Origin: Phoebastria nigripes
Lineage: Eukaryota; Chordata; Aves; Procellariiformes; Diomedeidae
Reading direction: 5' to 3'
NCBI GenBank assembly: GCA_035582835.1
Contig: JAYKAV010002330.1
Coordinates: forward strand, 219,263 to 283,262
Length of the DNA: 64,000 nucleotides
Within the stretch, counting starts at the first letter, position 1. Each line of letters begins with the position of its first letter. Shown here in pieces: positions 44,376 to 55,995 of the stretch. The notes under the pieces are model-generated. The model was not told the origin of the DNA, searched no databases, and was given only the letters and a program-made list of their open reading frames with translations. Position numbers and translations under genes: made by a program.

Positions 44376-45249
44376 GCAATGCAAAAAAGTGCAATTACTG
44401 GCTGCCATGCCATGCAGTGCCACAGTCAGTTGTAACTGTCTGAAAGTCTGCATTGGTACAAGCGGACACAGTGAAGACAGTCAAGAGTTACTCAGGGTCA
44501 CAGAGATAAAACCTGCACTGGCTGGAGAGCAGAGCAGTGACATGGGGCTGTGAGTGCTTGGTTGGTCCCCTCTGCCTCTGCTGGCGCAGCTGGGCAGGGG
44601 CTGGTGGCGCTGCGGCGCTATGCCAGGTGTCCCATGAGCTGGACCCTGCTTTGTCACCGTCACCCACCCAGGTGGCTGCAGGGCCCTTTTGTGCCATGGA
44701 TGCTGCAGGCTCACCTTGATTTCCATCTTTGCAGCAGTGCTCCCGCATGCTGCCACAGCGCCAGTGGCTTGTCCCTGCTGGCATGCCACTGTCCTGATGC
44801 CACCGCCATTGCACAGCCACCCCGCTCCCCTCCTGTGGTGTCTGGCTCTCCCACCATCTCCTGGGAGCACGGCCAACGGCTGGGCAGCTGTTTGTGCTGC
44901 AGGGTGCTGTCAGCAGGGAATGCACAGCTGCTGGTGTGAATTCCTGTTCCCCAAAAGGCTTGGAAAAACTATGCCAAGGTGATGAGGCTTTCTTTCCCTC
45001 TCCAGGATGTCCTCATCTATGCCAGCGGCAAGGAGCAGAAGGGACACACAGCCACCAGCTTGCAGCTCCTTGCCTCAAACTTCTGCCCAGACTGAGGACT
45101 AGAAGCAATAGCTCTTCAGGCCCCTGCGTTCCTCTGAGATACTTCTATCTGTCAGGGCACACACAGGTTGGGCATTAGTCTAAACTCCTTTGGCTTTCTC
45201 TCACCCTTGTAGAAGAGAGAAAAGCAGAGGACTTTAGGTACCAAATCAG

Positions 45250-46050
45250 TGCACTAAAGATGAATGCCATGAGGTTCAACAAGGCCAAGTGCAGGGTCCT
45301 GCACATGGGTCAGGGCAACCCCCGGTATCAATACAGGCTGGGGAATGAAGGGATTGAGAGCAGCCCTGCTGAGAAGGACTTGAGGGTACTGGTGGATGAA
45401 AAGCTGGATATGAGCTGACAATGTGCGCTCGCAGCCCAGAAGGCCAACCGTATCCTGGGCTGCATCAAAAGCAGCGTGGCCAGCAGGTCGAGGGAGATGA
45501 TTCTGCCCCTCTACTTCGCTCTGGTGAGACCCCACCTGGAGTGCTGCATCCAGCTCTGGAGTCCTCGGCACAAGAAAGACGTAGACCTGTTGGAGCAGGT
45601 CCAGAGGAGGGCCACAAAAATGATCAGGGGGATGGAACGCCTCTCCTGTGAAGAAAGGCTGAGAGAGTTGGGGTTCAGTCTGGAGAAGAGGAGGCTCTGG
45701 GGAGACCTTATTGCAGCCTATCAGTACTTGAGGGGGCTTATAAGAAAGATGGGGACAAACTTTTTAGCAGGGCCTGTTGTGACAGGACAAGGGGTAATGG
45801 TTTTAAACTAACAGAGGGGAGATTTAGACTGTATATAAGGAAGAAATTTTTTATGCTGAGGGTGGTGAGACACTGGCACAGGTTGCCCAGAGGGGTAGTA
45901 GATGCCCCATCCCTGGAAACATTCAAGGTCAGGTTGGACGGGGCTCTGAGCAACCTGATCTAGTTGAAGTTGTCCCTGCTCATTGCAGGGGTGTTGGACT
46001 AGATGACCTTTAAAGGTCCCTTCCAATCCAAACTATTCTATGATTCTATG
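45250..46050 (+). mobile_element. CR1 LINE, 5'-truncated, with reverse-transcriptase tail and intact 3' end
   Basis: About 800 bp. It encodes the C-terminal part of CR1 ORF2: [18 protein letters not shown], then LVDEKLDMS, an in-frame TGA at 45417-45419 (Trp expected), then [20 protein letters not shown] and [13 protein letters not shown] through [19 protein letters not shown]. After the coding part come the typical CR1 3' UTR and two terminal ATTCTATG octamers (45035 would be too early; they lie at 46035-46042 and 46043-46050). The 5' truncation is the rule for this non-LTR retrotransposon. It is an inactive relic. Confidence 0.96.
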
Positions 46051-49000
46051 AGGAGGGGTATGGTCTATCCACAACATCCACTTTAGGTAGTGCTTCCTAC
46101 CTTTAACTGAGGCAGTTTTGCTAATATATTTTAAAAGTTAAAAAAAGCTCAGAATGTGTGAGTGTGTGTATTTTTAAAAATATATTATTTTATAGCTTGG
46201 TGTTGACTTTGTTCTTCTATTGAAAGTAAATCATTAAAGGAAAAATTATAAGACAAAATGAAAAACCATGGTGCATAGAAAATCCACCAGGAGTTCAATA
46301 GAAACCTCTTAATACACAAGCTAAGAGGAGGAGAAGGAGGATAAAGCTTTGCTTGGTCTGCTTCAGCATGTGCTGAATTTCCCATAGAGTGGGGTTCTTA
46401 GAGCTTGTGTTCTGCCTAAGCCCTGAAGAACAGGATAAAAATGAATTTTTGCAGGACCTAGTGATTAAGAAGTCATAATGCTGGAGACAGGCTTACACGG
46501 TGATGTTAGTCCTCCTGCTCCAGCATTGCTTTAAAAAGTGCACCCACTGACATTTCGGCAGCAGCGATCCACAGAGTGCCTCATCCATGTGGGCAGCTTC
46601 CCTCACTCATGCTTCGTTAGCCTGACGTATTTTTTGCCTTGTTTAATAACTCTTGCAGAGCAAGAGATTCCCTCCTGGAGAACACCTGAGAAGGCTTGTG
46701 CCACAACACTGAGAAAGGGGACAGGATTTAATCCAGACTTAGCATTTCAATTCACTGCTCAAATCATCTTCCAAACCGATGCACACGCTGTGAGCTGAAT
46801 TCAACCCCATTTCCACCAGGAGAAGTCTTATTGCAGAAGCTGGATTGTGCCCTTTGCACCCCTGCTAGTGAGCGGGTGGTAGGGGTATTTGTGAGAGCAC
46901 CTGCGAGGAGTGGGTGAGGAAGAAGAAATCCCATCACACAAAAAGCAAACCCAGCTCTGGGAAGGGACCAGGCTCTGGTGAGGGTTGGTGACTTGCTGGC
47001 AGAAGAATGCAGTCCTGTCTAAAAGGTGCTTGTGAAACAGGGCAGTGTGAGAGCACCCTTCCCTGCTGATCTGGCCCGTGAAAGCCTGACACGTTGAGGT
47101 GTCTCTGTCCACCAATTCAGGCAAGCTGAACCTTGGATTGGCTTTTGCACTGGTTCGCTCACAGGGCAAAAACTCAGCACTCTTGGAAGAGCCATTCAGT
47201 GACATGTGGGTGGAACAAGGTCTGTTGGTAAGAGTGAGACTGTCCTGAGGCTTGTCGGTCTGCAAGGTCACCACAGACAGCACCTGACTTGACAGGGCTG
47301 GGTCTGGTCCAGAGCTGCTGGGGAAGCAAAATGACAGGAGATAAGGACAGTTAATTTTGTCCCACTTTCTGCGGGCACCACAGCTGCAATGACACTGACT
47401 GCTTGGGATCAGCTCAACAGCTCATCTGGGGGATCCTGACCCTGACTCTGCTGCCTCTGCGGGAGGAGCAGCAATCTGTGCCCTCATGGGACAAACCCAC
47501 CAGAGCAAATCTGCTTCTTGCCCCATAGTGAGAAAACGGTCCCAAAAGAGGGTGGCTTCCACCCCTTCTGCCGTGCTTGGCGGGAAGTAACCACAGCTAC
47601 CTCACTGCATGGACTTGGCCTCTGGCTGCTCCTATGGCACAGAGCAGCATCCTCCATGCTCCCGCCAGCTCCCAGGCGGGTGTCGTGGCCGGGCACGTGC
47701 CCTCCCGCAGCCTGGCTCGATGGCGCAATGCCACTCCACTAGTCCTGCACAGCTGCCTGCCACGGCTCCTTCCCTGCCGTCACCTCTGCCAGGACAGACA
47801 ACATCTACCCGCGGCAGCAAACATGGGTGCTGGGGCCTAAGCCCATGCTTCCACACTTGCAATACACGGGGTGGGAGTGCGTGGGTCTCCTGCTGCAGGT
47901 GGAGGCTGCTCAGGCTACTGGTGGCCATGGGGGGACATGAGGTCCTGCATGTTTGGCAGAGACCAGAGGTGGTATGCCTCTTCCTAACTGAGACCAGGGC
48001 TGCTGCCTTAAAACACAATTAATTGTTCGTCAGACAAATTGGCCTTAGGATTTCCAGAGCAGGAAGGTAATGGTGTCCTCTGGGCTGCAGAAGACAGCCC
48101 GGAGAAGGCTAAGGCCAGCAAGCTCTGTTGCAAAGCACAGCAAATCAAATCCCGGTCAGGTTCTCCAAACGACTCACAGCAAGAGACTGCTTCTTGGCAA
48201 AGATCAAGGGCTGAAAACTCCATGTGCTCTGCCAAGCCTGCCAAGCCAGTGGTGTAGCTGCAGCTCTTTGCCCGAGAGGGAAGGAGGATGGTTTTAGGGG
48301 CAATGGGGGCCATGCCTATGCTCAGGTCCTGGCTATGCAGCAGGTCTTAGGCATATGTGTCTGGGCTTTGGCTCCACACTAGCAAAACGGGGTGATAATC
48401 GCTCCCTCCTCAGTCCGCCAGCCCATACGTCCTCAGCACCAGGACACCCCACTCCACCTGCTCCCACTGCAGCCTCTGCCTGGGCAGGACTGGGACACGG
48501 CTCCATACTGTGGTGCCCTGATACCACGGGTAGCTCAGGAAGCAANGCTTTGCTGCAGGGACCCCCTGGGGCAAACATCTTCACCAGCTTGCTGACAAAC
48601 TGGGTGTCAGCCTGGAGAGCTGTGGTGTCCAAGACAGACTACCTAGCGCTGCTGCCAGAGGAACAGCGCCAGCCCAGAGGAGGTAGCACACCCCCATCAG
48701 AGCAGCACCGGACCCTGCACCTTGGTAGCAGTGTTGTCTGATGGGGGAAGCCCCAAATTTTGGCCCTGCCATCAGCAGGATACTGCTCATGCCTGGTGCT
48801 TCCCTGATGATCTGGCTGGAGACCCGCACAGCATTGGCAACATGGGAGGAGATCACCTTTCTGCCATGGGTTTCAGAGCTCTCCTTTGGGCTCCACGAGT
48901 GAGGGCTCCAGGCCGGGACGCAGCCGCAGTGCCCCAGGCATCACTGGCTGCGTGAAGGCGCGCGGGGCGGCTCTCGGCATCTTGAAACGCTGGTCACTGC

Positions 49001-51597
49001 TCCCAGCGGCGCGGTACAGTGCGGCCATGTAGCTCAGACACGCTTGGTTAAATTACTTTCCCAGCAGATTCTACAATAGCTCATGCCTTGAGAGAGAGAG
49101 AGATATTAATATTTTTAGGCAGACTTTAGGGAAAAGAAGGCTTCAAGGAGGAGCCAGCCCTCTGTTCCACTGTGTTACAAAGACACATTTAATTCCTTTC
49201 CAGTGCATGCTGGTATGTTGCGGAGATGTACACCTCAAATCACAGTATTCCTTCCTTCCTCAACCTTGCTGTGTAGTGGCTGCAACAAATGATAGACCAA
49301 ATACTTTCTTCTCCCCTCTTCACTCCTGGGACAACTGCCCCCATTATCAAACAAGACTCTGACCTTTTGATTCATCCATCTTGTCTCCTCCACAGAGTCT
49401 GGGCTGAGCTACGGCCCTTTATTTATTCACCCAATGTAGGTTTCCTCATGCTGCTTCACCAGTGCACATCAACTGTGACCTTGAGACACTATCCTCTCCT
49501 GGGATAAGCGTGTTTTTTAGTCCCAGGCATCTCTGGAGTAAAGACTGACAGTTCTTTAAAGGAGGGGGGGAAAAGCAGGTGGGAGGAATGACAGGCTGAA
49601 GTACACTTTGGTTTAATAGGATAAAATGGAGCTTGATGAAAGTAACTCAGTCTGCAAGTCACCTGGTCCAGAACAGGATTTTAATGCAGTGCTTTCCTTT
49701 AACTAGTACCTAATGTGGCGGTATTTTTGCTGGTAGAAAATGCATCAACCCTTTTTGCCATTTTCCTTATCCTGTCCTTCTCATCTAATGCAAAAACATC
49801 TTCAACTATTATTTTTGCACTAAGTTCTGTGAAGTTCATCAGCTGCTAGACAGAAGCCTTACTGGTAGTGCTGGGAGGCACTGATTACCAGTGACAGCCT
49901 GCTGGTGCCAGACACAACCCGTTTTGTTTCAAGTGGCCCAAGAAAGAGACCCGTGAGCAGAGCCCGCTGCATGGGCACACAGACCAGATTCTTGGTTTCA
50001 CTTCTCCAGCAGGTAAGCAGAGATGACTTCCTGACTGGTCCATACGGAGTTTAATGATTTGGGGGGAAAAGGCTCACTGACTGGGTGTACACCATGGGAC
50101 TCCATCTCTGGGGCTGGAAACAAGGGTCCTGCTACAGCCCTGCTAGCTGGCAAGAGACAAATCCTTGTTGTCTCGCTGCACCTTGCTGCTCCCAGGTGCA
50201 AGAAGGCTCCAGCACCTGGTCTGAAGGAAGGTTTTGAAGCTGGAGTGCAGTACACTGATTATGAGATGTGGGGCACTGAGTTTCAGGTACCCAAGCACTA
50301 CCCTGGGCTGGGGAGCAATTGCTGAAGACAGGGCAGTCCCCCACAGCTGGTGGGAGGTAAGAGTCTTGGTTCTCCTGCTTGCCATTCCAGCAGTGCCTGG
50401 CCATGGGCATGCTTGCCCTCACTCTGCCCAACAGCTGCTCAGGGCACTGCGGCTTACGCGGAAGGGAGGGCAGGACCAGTCTGCTGAGAGACCACTGAAG
50501 AAAGGGACCTCAGCAGTCCATCCACTCATCGGCTCGCACAACCATTTCTGTCATCCCCGGCAGATGCTTGTTCAACTCTTCCCTGAAACCCGCCGGCAAG
50601 ACTGCATGCCCTCCTCAGACAACCCACTGTAGTCCCCTGTTATCTTTACCATTTTTCTTTTTTCTTGGTGTCTCAGCTACACCTTTCTTGCTGTTCTTTA
50701 AGTGTGTGCTTTGTTGTCCTACTCAGCCCCATATTAAGAACAGCCATTTTCCTTCACACATTATTTACCCAGCTGCTTTTCTCTAAAAAAACCCAGCCTC
50801 ATTCATGTCAGTCTTTCCTTGCTAGCTGCATTATCTGGACCCTCTGTTTCTTCTCCGAATTCTCAGGTGGGCCCCCTAGAGCAGATTCACTCTGTCTTGC
50901 TGTGCAAAGCCTGACATAAGTCTGTATTTGAGCTGATGTCTTAACCTGCCATGACCTAAGTGGACTTGTGGTTAATGCTCCAGTTTGTATACATTGCTGC
51001 GGTATCTTGTTTCTTTTACCACAGCTTTGCTGCCTCACGTTCAGCTTGGGAGCTGCACTGCAACACTGCTCCCCAGTCAGTCAGATCCTGGCCTTCATCT
51101 GCAAGGTTGCTAGAAGAAGTTCCTTCATCCAGCTCCCATCTGCTTCCAAATGTTGCTGGTTTATCTTTTTCTCTTCCCATGGTCCCAAATACCCCACTTT
51201 CTCTGTGCTTTTACTCACTGTCTTGCAACCACAAGCAACAAACATCTATCAGAGCAAAAGCCAGGTTAGATATCTGCACGACTGGGCCGCTGCAGTACTC
51301 AGAGGGAAAGCCAGAGATATTTCCACCACACAGGTATGATCTGGTGCTTGCAACAGTCACTGCCAGTGACAGGCAGAAGCCACAATCTACAGCCAGGCTT
51401 CTGTGGGTTTCACCCAAGCACTTCTATAAGTTACACACCTTGCCTAGACTTTCCACTATTAGCTTCCCAAGACAAGGCAGGCTTTTGCTCACCATCACAT
51501 AACTGGTTTTGAAAAATTCCACAGAAGAGTGTGATGGTGTGCTCCCCCTGCCCCCAACCTGACCTTTTCCNGTAACCCTGCTCAAGCGATAACCACC
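46051..51597. other. Intergenic, no gene seen
   Basis: Alternating AT-rich (46.08-46.27, 49.05-49.85 kb) and GC-rich (47.4-49.0 kb) segments. No exon, RNA gene or known repeat is recognised. A short GA-run lies at about 49.09 kb. Confidence 0.55.
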
Positions 51598-52336
51598 TGT
51601 CACGACCGTGATAGATGTGTCTGGTCGTGATGGATGCATCCAGGTCAAAGTTGACTCGGGGGAAACAGACAATACCACAATAGGCAACGCATTCGTTTAA
51701 CCACAGTGCTGGTCAATGTCCGACCCCAGCCAAATTTGGAAGAAACTAACGTCTGCAGTCGGTATGTAAATATGACTATGAGTTAATCATCTTACCCCAT
51801 AAACAGTGGGCAGCCCAAGAGCCCGTTGAGCTCTCCTGCACAGTAGCGGGCTGCATGCCAGGATGTCCCCTTGAGTAGGGACGCCTCTCAGGGTTACTCC
51901 TTGAGGTTGAGAGAATCCTTACTGCACCAGATACTCAGTAAGTGAATTGGGAATAAGGGCACTGAAACTTTGAAATCTTAGCTAAGTGATATAAAGGACT
52001 GACTGTATATATACATAATCCTTTAGACATAAACCATTAACCAAGTCTGGGACTAAGTTTGGATCCAGCCGCACCTAGACTCCTCTCTAAGGGAAGTTTA
52101 GAAAGCAAGGGGGTCCTTTCTGAACCTCATGACTCAATGGGAGGGTCTCCCTGACAGTTGTGTCTGACCCTGTCCTTTATGCAGTAAATAATCAAGTGTA
52201 CCTTGCCATCGAATCTTGTTAAACCACTGTCACAGTTACCACTGAACTTTGTTAATTCACTGTCTTACATCAATAAACATATTGCTGCTTCTCTCTTACG
52301 AGTGAAGTGCATCTCTCTCTCACTCCATCCGCGACA
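51598..52336 (+). mobile_element. Probable solo LTR of a second family
   Basis: About 739 bp with LTR architecture: it starts TGTCACGACC and ends TCCGCGACA (TG..CA with partly matching ends), and has a TATAAAG at 51990-51996 and AATAAA at 52272-52277 about 60 bp before the end. TCACGACC at 51600-51607 is the inverse of GGTCGTGA at 51623-51630, a terminal hairpin. The TTACGAGTGAAGTGCA and CTCTCTCACTCCATCC tail resembles songbird-type ERVK LTRs as I remember them. No clean target duplication is seen, so the edges are tentative. Confidence 0.6.
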
Positions 52337-54590
52337 AAGAGCCCAAGGTGAAATATTGTTGGCTGAAGCCATTGAGCATCAGAGAAACAACTTGGGACTC
52401 CGGCTGGCTTAACTCCTGCCACAGTGGCCAGGCGCCTCATCTTTAGAGAGGGAGTTAGGAAAAACCCTGACTCGCTCCATATCTGACCACCATTTGACAT
52501 TGCACATGGACAATGTAAAGGCATCTGCTCCTCTTATGCACAGGAGCTACGCTGCTGCCCCCAAGCTGGTGTATCAGCAGCCTCACTAGCACAGCAGTAC
52601 TAATATTGATAGACTTTCTTGTGTTGAGTGATTTCAGCACGTATCATTTTACCGCTACCAATGTTGCCTCTCACATGGGCTAGGCTGCTAAATAATGCAT
52701 CATCACATAAAGCTATTGCATAATGCATGGGGGAGGAGTAAATTGCACTTTTTATCTCCTTGCAGGTTCCTTTGAAAATGAGGAAGAGAATGGTGGAACG
52801 AGGGCAGTCAGAGGTAGAGACTCAGAGGAGGTCTCCGTGGGGAACCTCTCCAGAACGTGGTACCCCGGTGGCCATCAGAATAATGCTTTTCTGGCCTTCA
52901 CATCTAAGAGCGTCTGTCTTATTTCTTTTATGGCACACCACACAGCACCCATAAAACACCTCACAAACAGACTGACGGCTCAGAGCGATCTCTCGTTAGA
53001 TGCTATTGCACTTCACAGTTTTCTCCTTGGCCTCTTGGACATTGTTGAAAACATAGCTGCTTCAGTTTTGGGGGAATGAAGCAGAAAACTACCTGCTTTT
53101 CATGTTCTTCAGTAAATGAGAGGCATGGAGGATCTGAAAACTCTCCAGAGCATGGACCAGTCCTTACTGCACTATTGTACAGTGAACAGAACGATGAGGC
53201 CACAATTTCACTGAGCCATTTTTACATTAAACCCCCCCCCAAGCTTACTGAATATTAGCTTGAAAAACAGTGGAGAAAACAATTCTGGGAGGCAAGAGCC
53301 CCTAAAATCTGCCTAACCACAGGTTAGGGGTGTTGTCCATTCCCTATTTTTGTACACGTGCTTTCTAGTTATCCCTGGAGGTAGAACAGCCACTAGGATG
53401 CAATCCTCTGAGAGCAGTCACACAGTCGCCCTTTATGAGGGCAGAGATTTTCCATCCCTGCACGCTGTCCATGTACAGTAGGTACAGGCTTATTACGTAC
53501 CCCCGGACAGTGGTAACTGCTGACGTCTGAGCCATTCATCTTTTGCAGATGGAGAATCTGGTCCCTTTGGGAATCCCCTTCATTGTAACACTTATGTCCA
53601 AGGAAGTGTTAGGGTACACGAGAGCAAGAATGCAGTCTCCTGAGCTCTTGGTAGCTCTTTAAAGAAGGGTGCAGATCCTGGAGAAGAGATTTACTCACCT
53701 CATGACAACTTAGCTGGCCACATAACCAAACTGATGCATCAGAAAAGTTGGAGTTGATCTCAATACTTAATCTAAACAACCCTCCTTCTCTATCTACCAG
53801 TCTACATGCTGGTTCAGCTAAAGGNTGCTGGAGACTTTTGTTCAAATAGAACCAGGTATTGATAAACAAAAAGGGGTATAAAACACAGCACACAGGAAAA
53901 GACGAGTTTCAATGTTAGGGGCAAGACTTTTCAGGAGCAGAATTAATTTTTTTTTTTTAAATTAGGGCTAAAAGTGATTTACTTTTTCAATATCATCAGG
54001 AACTTTTCAATCAAGTACTCAATGAAGTTAAGCAAAAATGAATTTCAGTTGCCAACAAGGACACACTTAAACAAAACTGGGCATTAGGTTCCCAAGTATT
54101 ATGTAGGCGTAGCTCTACTCCAAACACTGAGATGAGGTGATAGTCACTAAAATACCAGTGTTCTCACTGTCAACCTTGCCAAACAAAAAGCTGATGAATT
54201 TAGGGAGTATCAGCATGGAATACTACTGGCAGAATGACAGTCCTGAATTTTTTCTAGTGTACCCATTTCCTCTCCTCAGATATCCCTGCATTAGCACAGG
54301 TTACAAATACTTTTTAATTTTAAAACACAGCTGTAGCCAAAGGCCTGTTTCTTAGTAAGAATTAAGAGAGGACATGTACCTTTATGAAACTGTGCTGTTA
54401 GTTACTACCTGTTTCTTAGCAAAAGGAGTGGTATAGCATAGAGTAGGTCATGAATCAGCAGAGTATAGATAATTTCCTTTTCAAAACCAGAAAACGTCTT
54501 GCCAGAGGTGATGTAGTTTCAGCTCAGGAAAGAGAAGCAGACACTGTTTTTAATTATGCTTGGTAATGCAAAAAAAAGTAGAACAAACCT
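52337..54590. other. Intergenic, no gene seen
   Basis: AT-rich unique sequence. A 118-codon frame at 52723-53079 (+) follows an acceptor-like CTCCTTGCAG but resembles no known protein. A C-run lies at about 53.23 kb. Confidence 0.5.
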
Positions 54591-54618
54591 ACGTTTTTTT
54601 ATATCCCTCATGTAAANT

Positions 54619-54653
54619 TTTATTTGGGTTGTTCCTTTGATGAAGCCTTTATT
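54619..54653 (-). promoter_or_regulatory. ZCCHC7: Two AATAAA signals, candidate ZCCHC7 3' end
   Basis: On the - strand AATAAA occurs at 54648-54653 and again at 54619-54624, about 900 nt beyond the ZCCHC7 stop codon. They are the first tight pair found downstream. Other 3' ends are possible. Confidence 0.4.
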
Positions 54654-55546
54654 CTTACAAAGCTTTTAACAACACACTTGTTTAATTCCAGTGTACAAAA
54701 ATAACTGTCTTAAAAAAAATTACTAAATTTTAGCACAGTATGCCTGGAATCAAATACATTTTTCATACTCTGCTATCTTTTCTCCAGAAACAACTTCCAC
54801 ATCAAGGGGAACAAGGACATATTTAATTCAAGATGTAAACTCTGTTCCATTTCTCAGCTGCTTTCTCCGGCCATGCTGACTAGTAGGCAAAGACAGGGAA
54901 CGGGCTCGCACAGGGCTCACCTGTGCTGGATCCAGACAACACAGTGGAGCACAAGGCAGGAGACTGTCACGTCCCAAAGGGCAAGGCAACGACTTTGCAG
55001 CACCTTCCAGGAGGGACAGAAGTGAAAAAGTGCCCAGCTGCACTCTGGAGAGCATTGAGTGGCTGTGGGGAACGTGCTTTACATCCATGTCCCTGGCCTC
55101 CAGCCCGACTCCTCCTAACGTGAGAGTCTCTCTAGCGTCAGCTCCAAAGGCATTGTGCTCCCTAGCAGCAGATCCTGCTCTGACAGGCAGAGCAACATCT
55201 CATCGGTGAAGAAACAAAACCTACCAAACCCGGCATGGCCCCCTTCCCCCCCTGCTCTCCCTCCCCAAGCAAAGAAAATTAAACTTACAGCCTATTCTGG
55301 GACTGCTGAAAAGTACAGCCATTCCAGGCACGAGCACTGAGTCCAGCCTGTCAAGTGGACAGTTCACAACAGGCAGAGCACTCCCTTTCGGGAACAGAGA
55401 TGGACGTTAGATGTGTGACTGGTGCCTGGGCATGCCCGTACGGGTTCAGGGACGGACTCAAATTCAGTGTGCTAACAGAGGGACAAAAATAAACAGAAGG
55501 CAGAGCCGGAGCCAGTAAATGCTGGTGCTACCTATCTACTTCCTCA
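54654..55546 (-). other. ZCCHC7: Probable ZCCHC7 3' untranslated region
   Basis: Non-coding sequence between the ZCCHC7 stop and the candidate poly(A) signals. The extent is inferred from those signals only. Confidence 0.4.
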
Positions 55547-55995
55547 TCACCAGGATTTCTGTTTGGACTTCTTCCTTCTCTGTTTTATGAGGAATAAATT
55601 CTCATTGATATCAGGACTAGCGTCTTTCTGCTTTTTCCATTTCTTCTTCCTTTTAGCACCTTCCAGAGGCTCCTGCACATATGCAGTCTTGCTGCCTGAG
55701 AATGTCTGGAAAATGGACTTGTGACGGATTTTGCTGCCCTTACATGCCTGCCTTTTACACCCTCTAGGGAAGTCCTCCTCCATCTTGCGGCCAATTTCAA
55801 CACCACTTCTGTGTTTCTCTTCTCTGGGCTTCTCTGCCCGGGACATCTTCATCTTTTTGTGACACTCGCCATCTTTGTTATGTTTCTCATGTTCTTTCCA
55901 AGGCTTGCTCTTTTTCTTATGGCTGTGCCCCCCATGTTTTTCTTCCTGCCATGGTGTATCTGACTGTTCTGGCAGAAGGCCGGCTTCCTGTAGTT
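55547..55995 (-). CDS. ZCCHC7: ZCCHC7 last exon
   Basis: 449 nt after TGTTTTACAG; completes the split Glu codon, then [16 protein letters not shown], a His/Lys-rich stretch ([17 protein letters not shown]), [11 protein letters not shown], and the basic end [17 protein letters not shown] with TGA at 55547-55549. Confidence 0.95.

Larger units (their letters stand above)
33782..45249. other. Intergenic: GC-rich DNA with AT-rich islands, no convincing gene
   Basis: Long open frames (for example 36651-37478 on -, 38557-39330 and 39888-40658 on +) overlap others on both strands, two of these contain Ns, and none resembles a known protein, so they are treated as chance. AT-rich islands at about 36.0-36.5, 38.15-38.46, 40.7-40.95, 42.28-42.4 and 44.05-44.37 kb are listed separately. 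Confidence 0.55.

Noticed and set aside
45476..45811. 111-codon + strand frame as a gene
   Set aside because: It is the tail of CR1 ORF2 in a 5'-truncated element.
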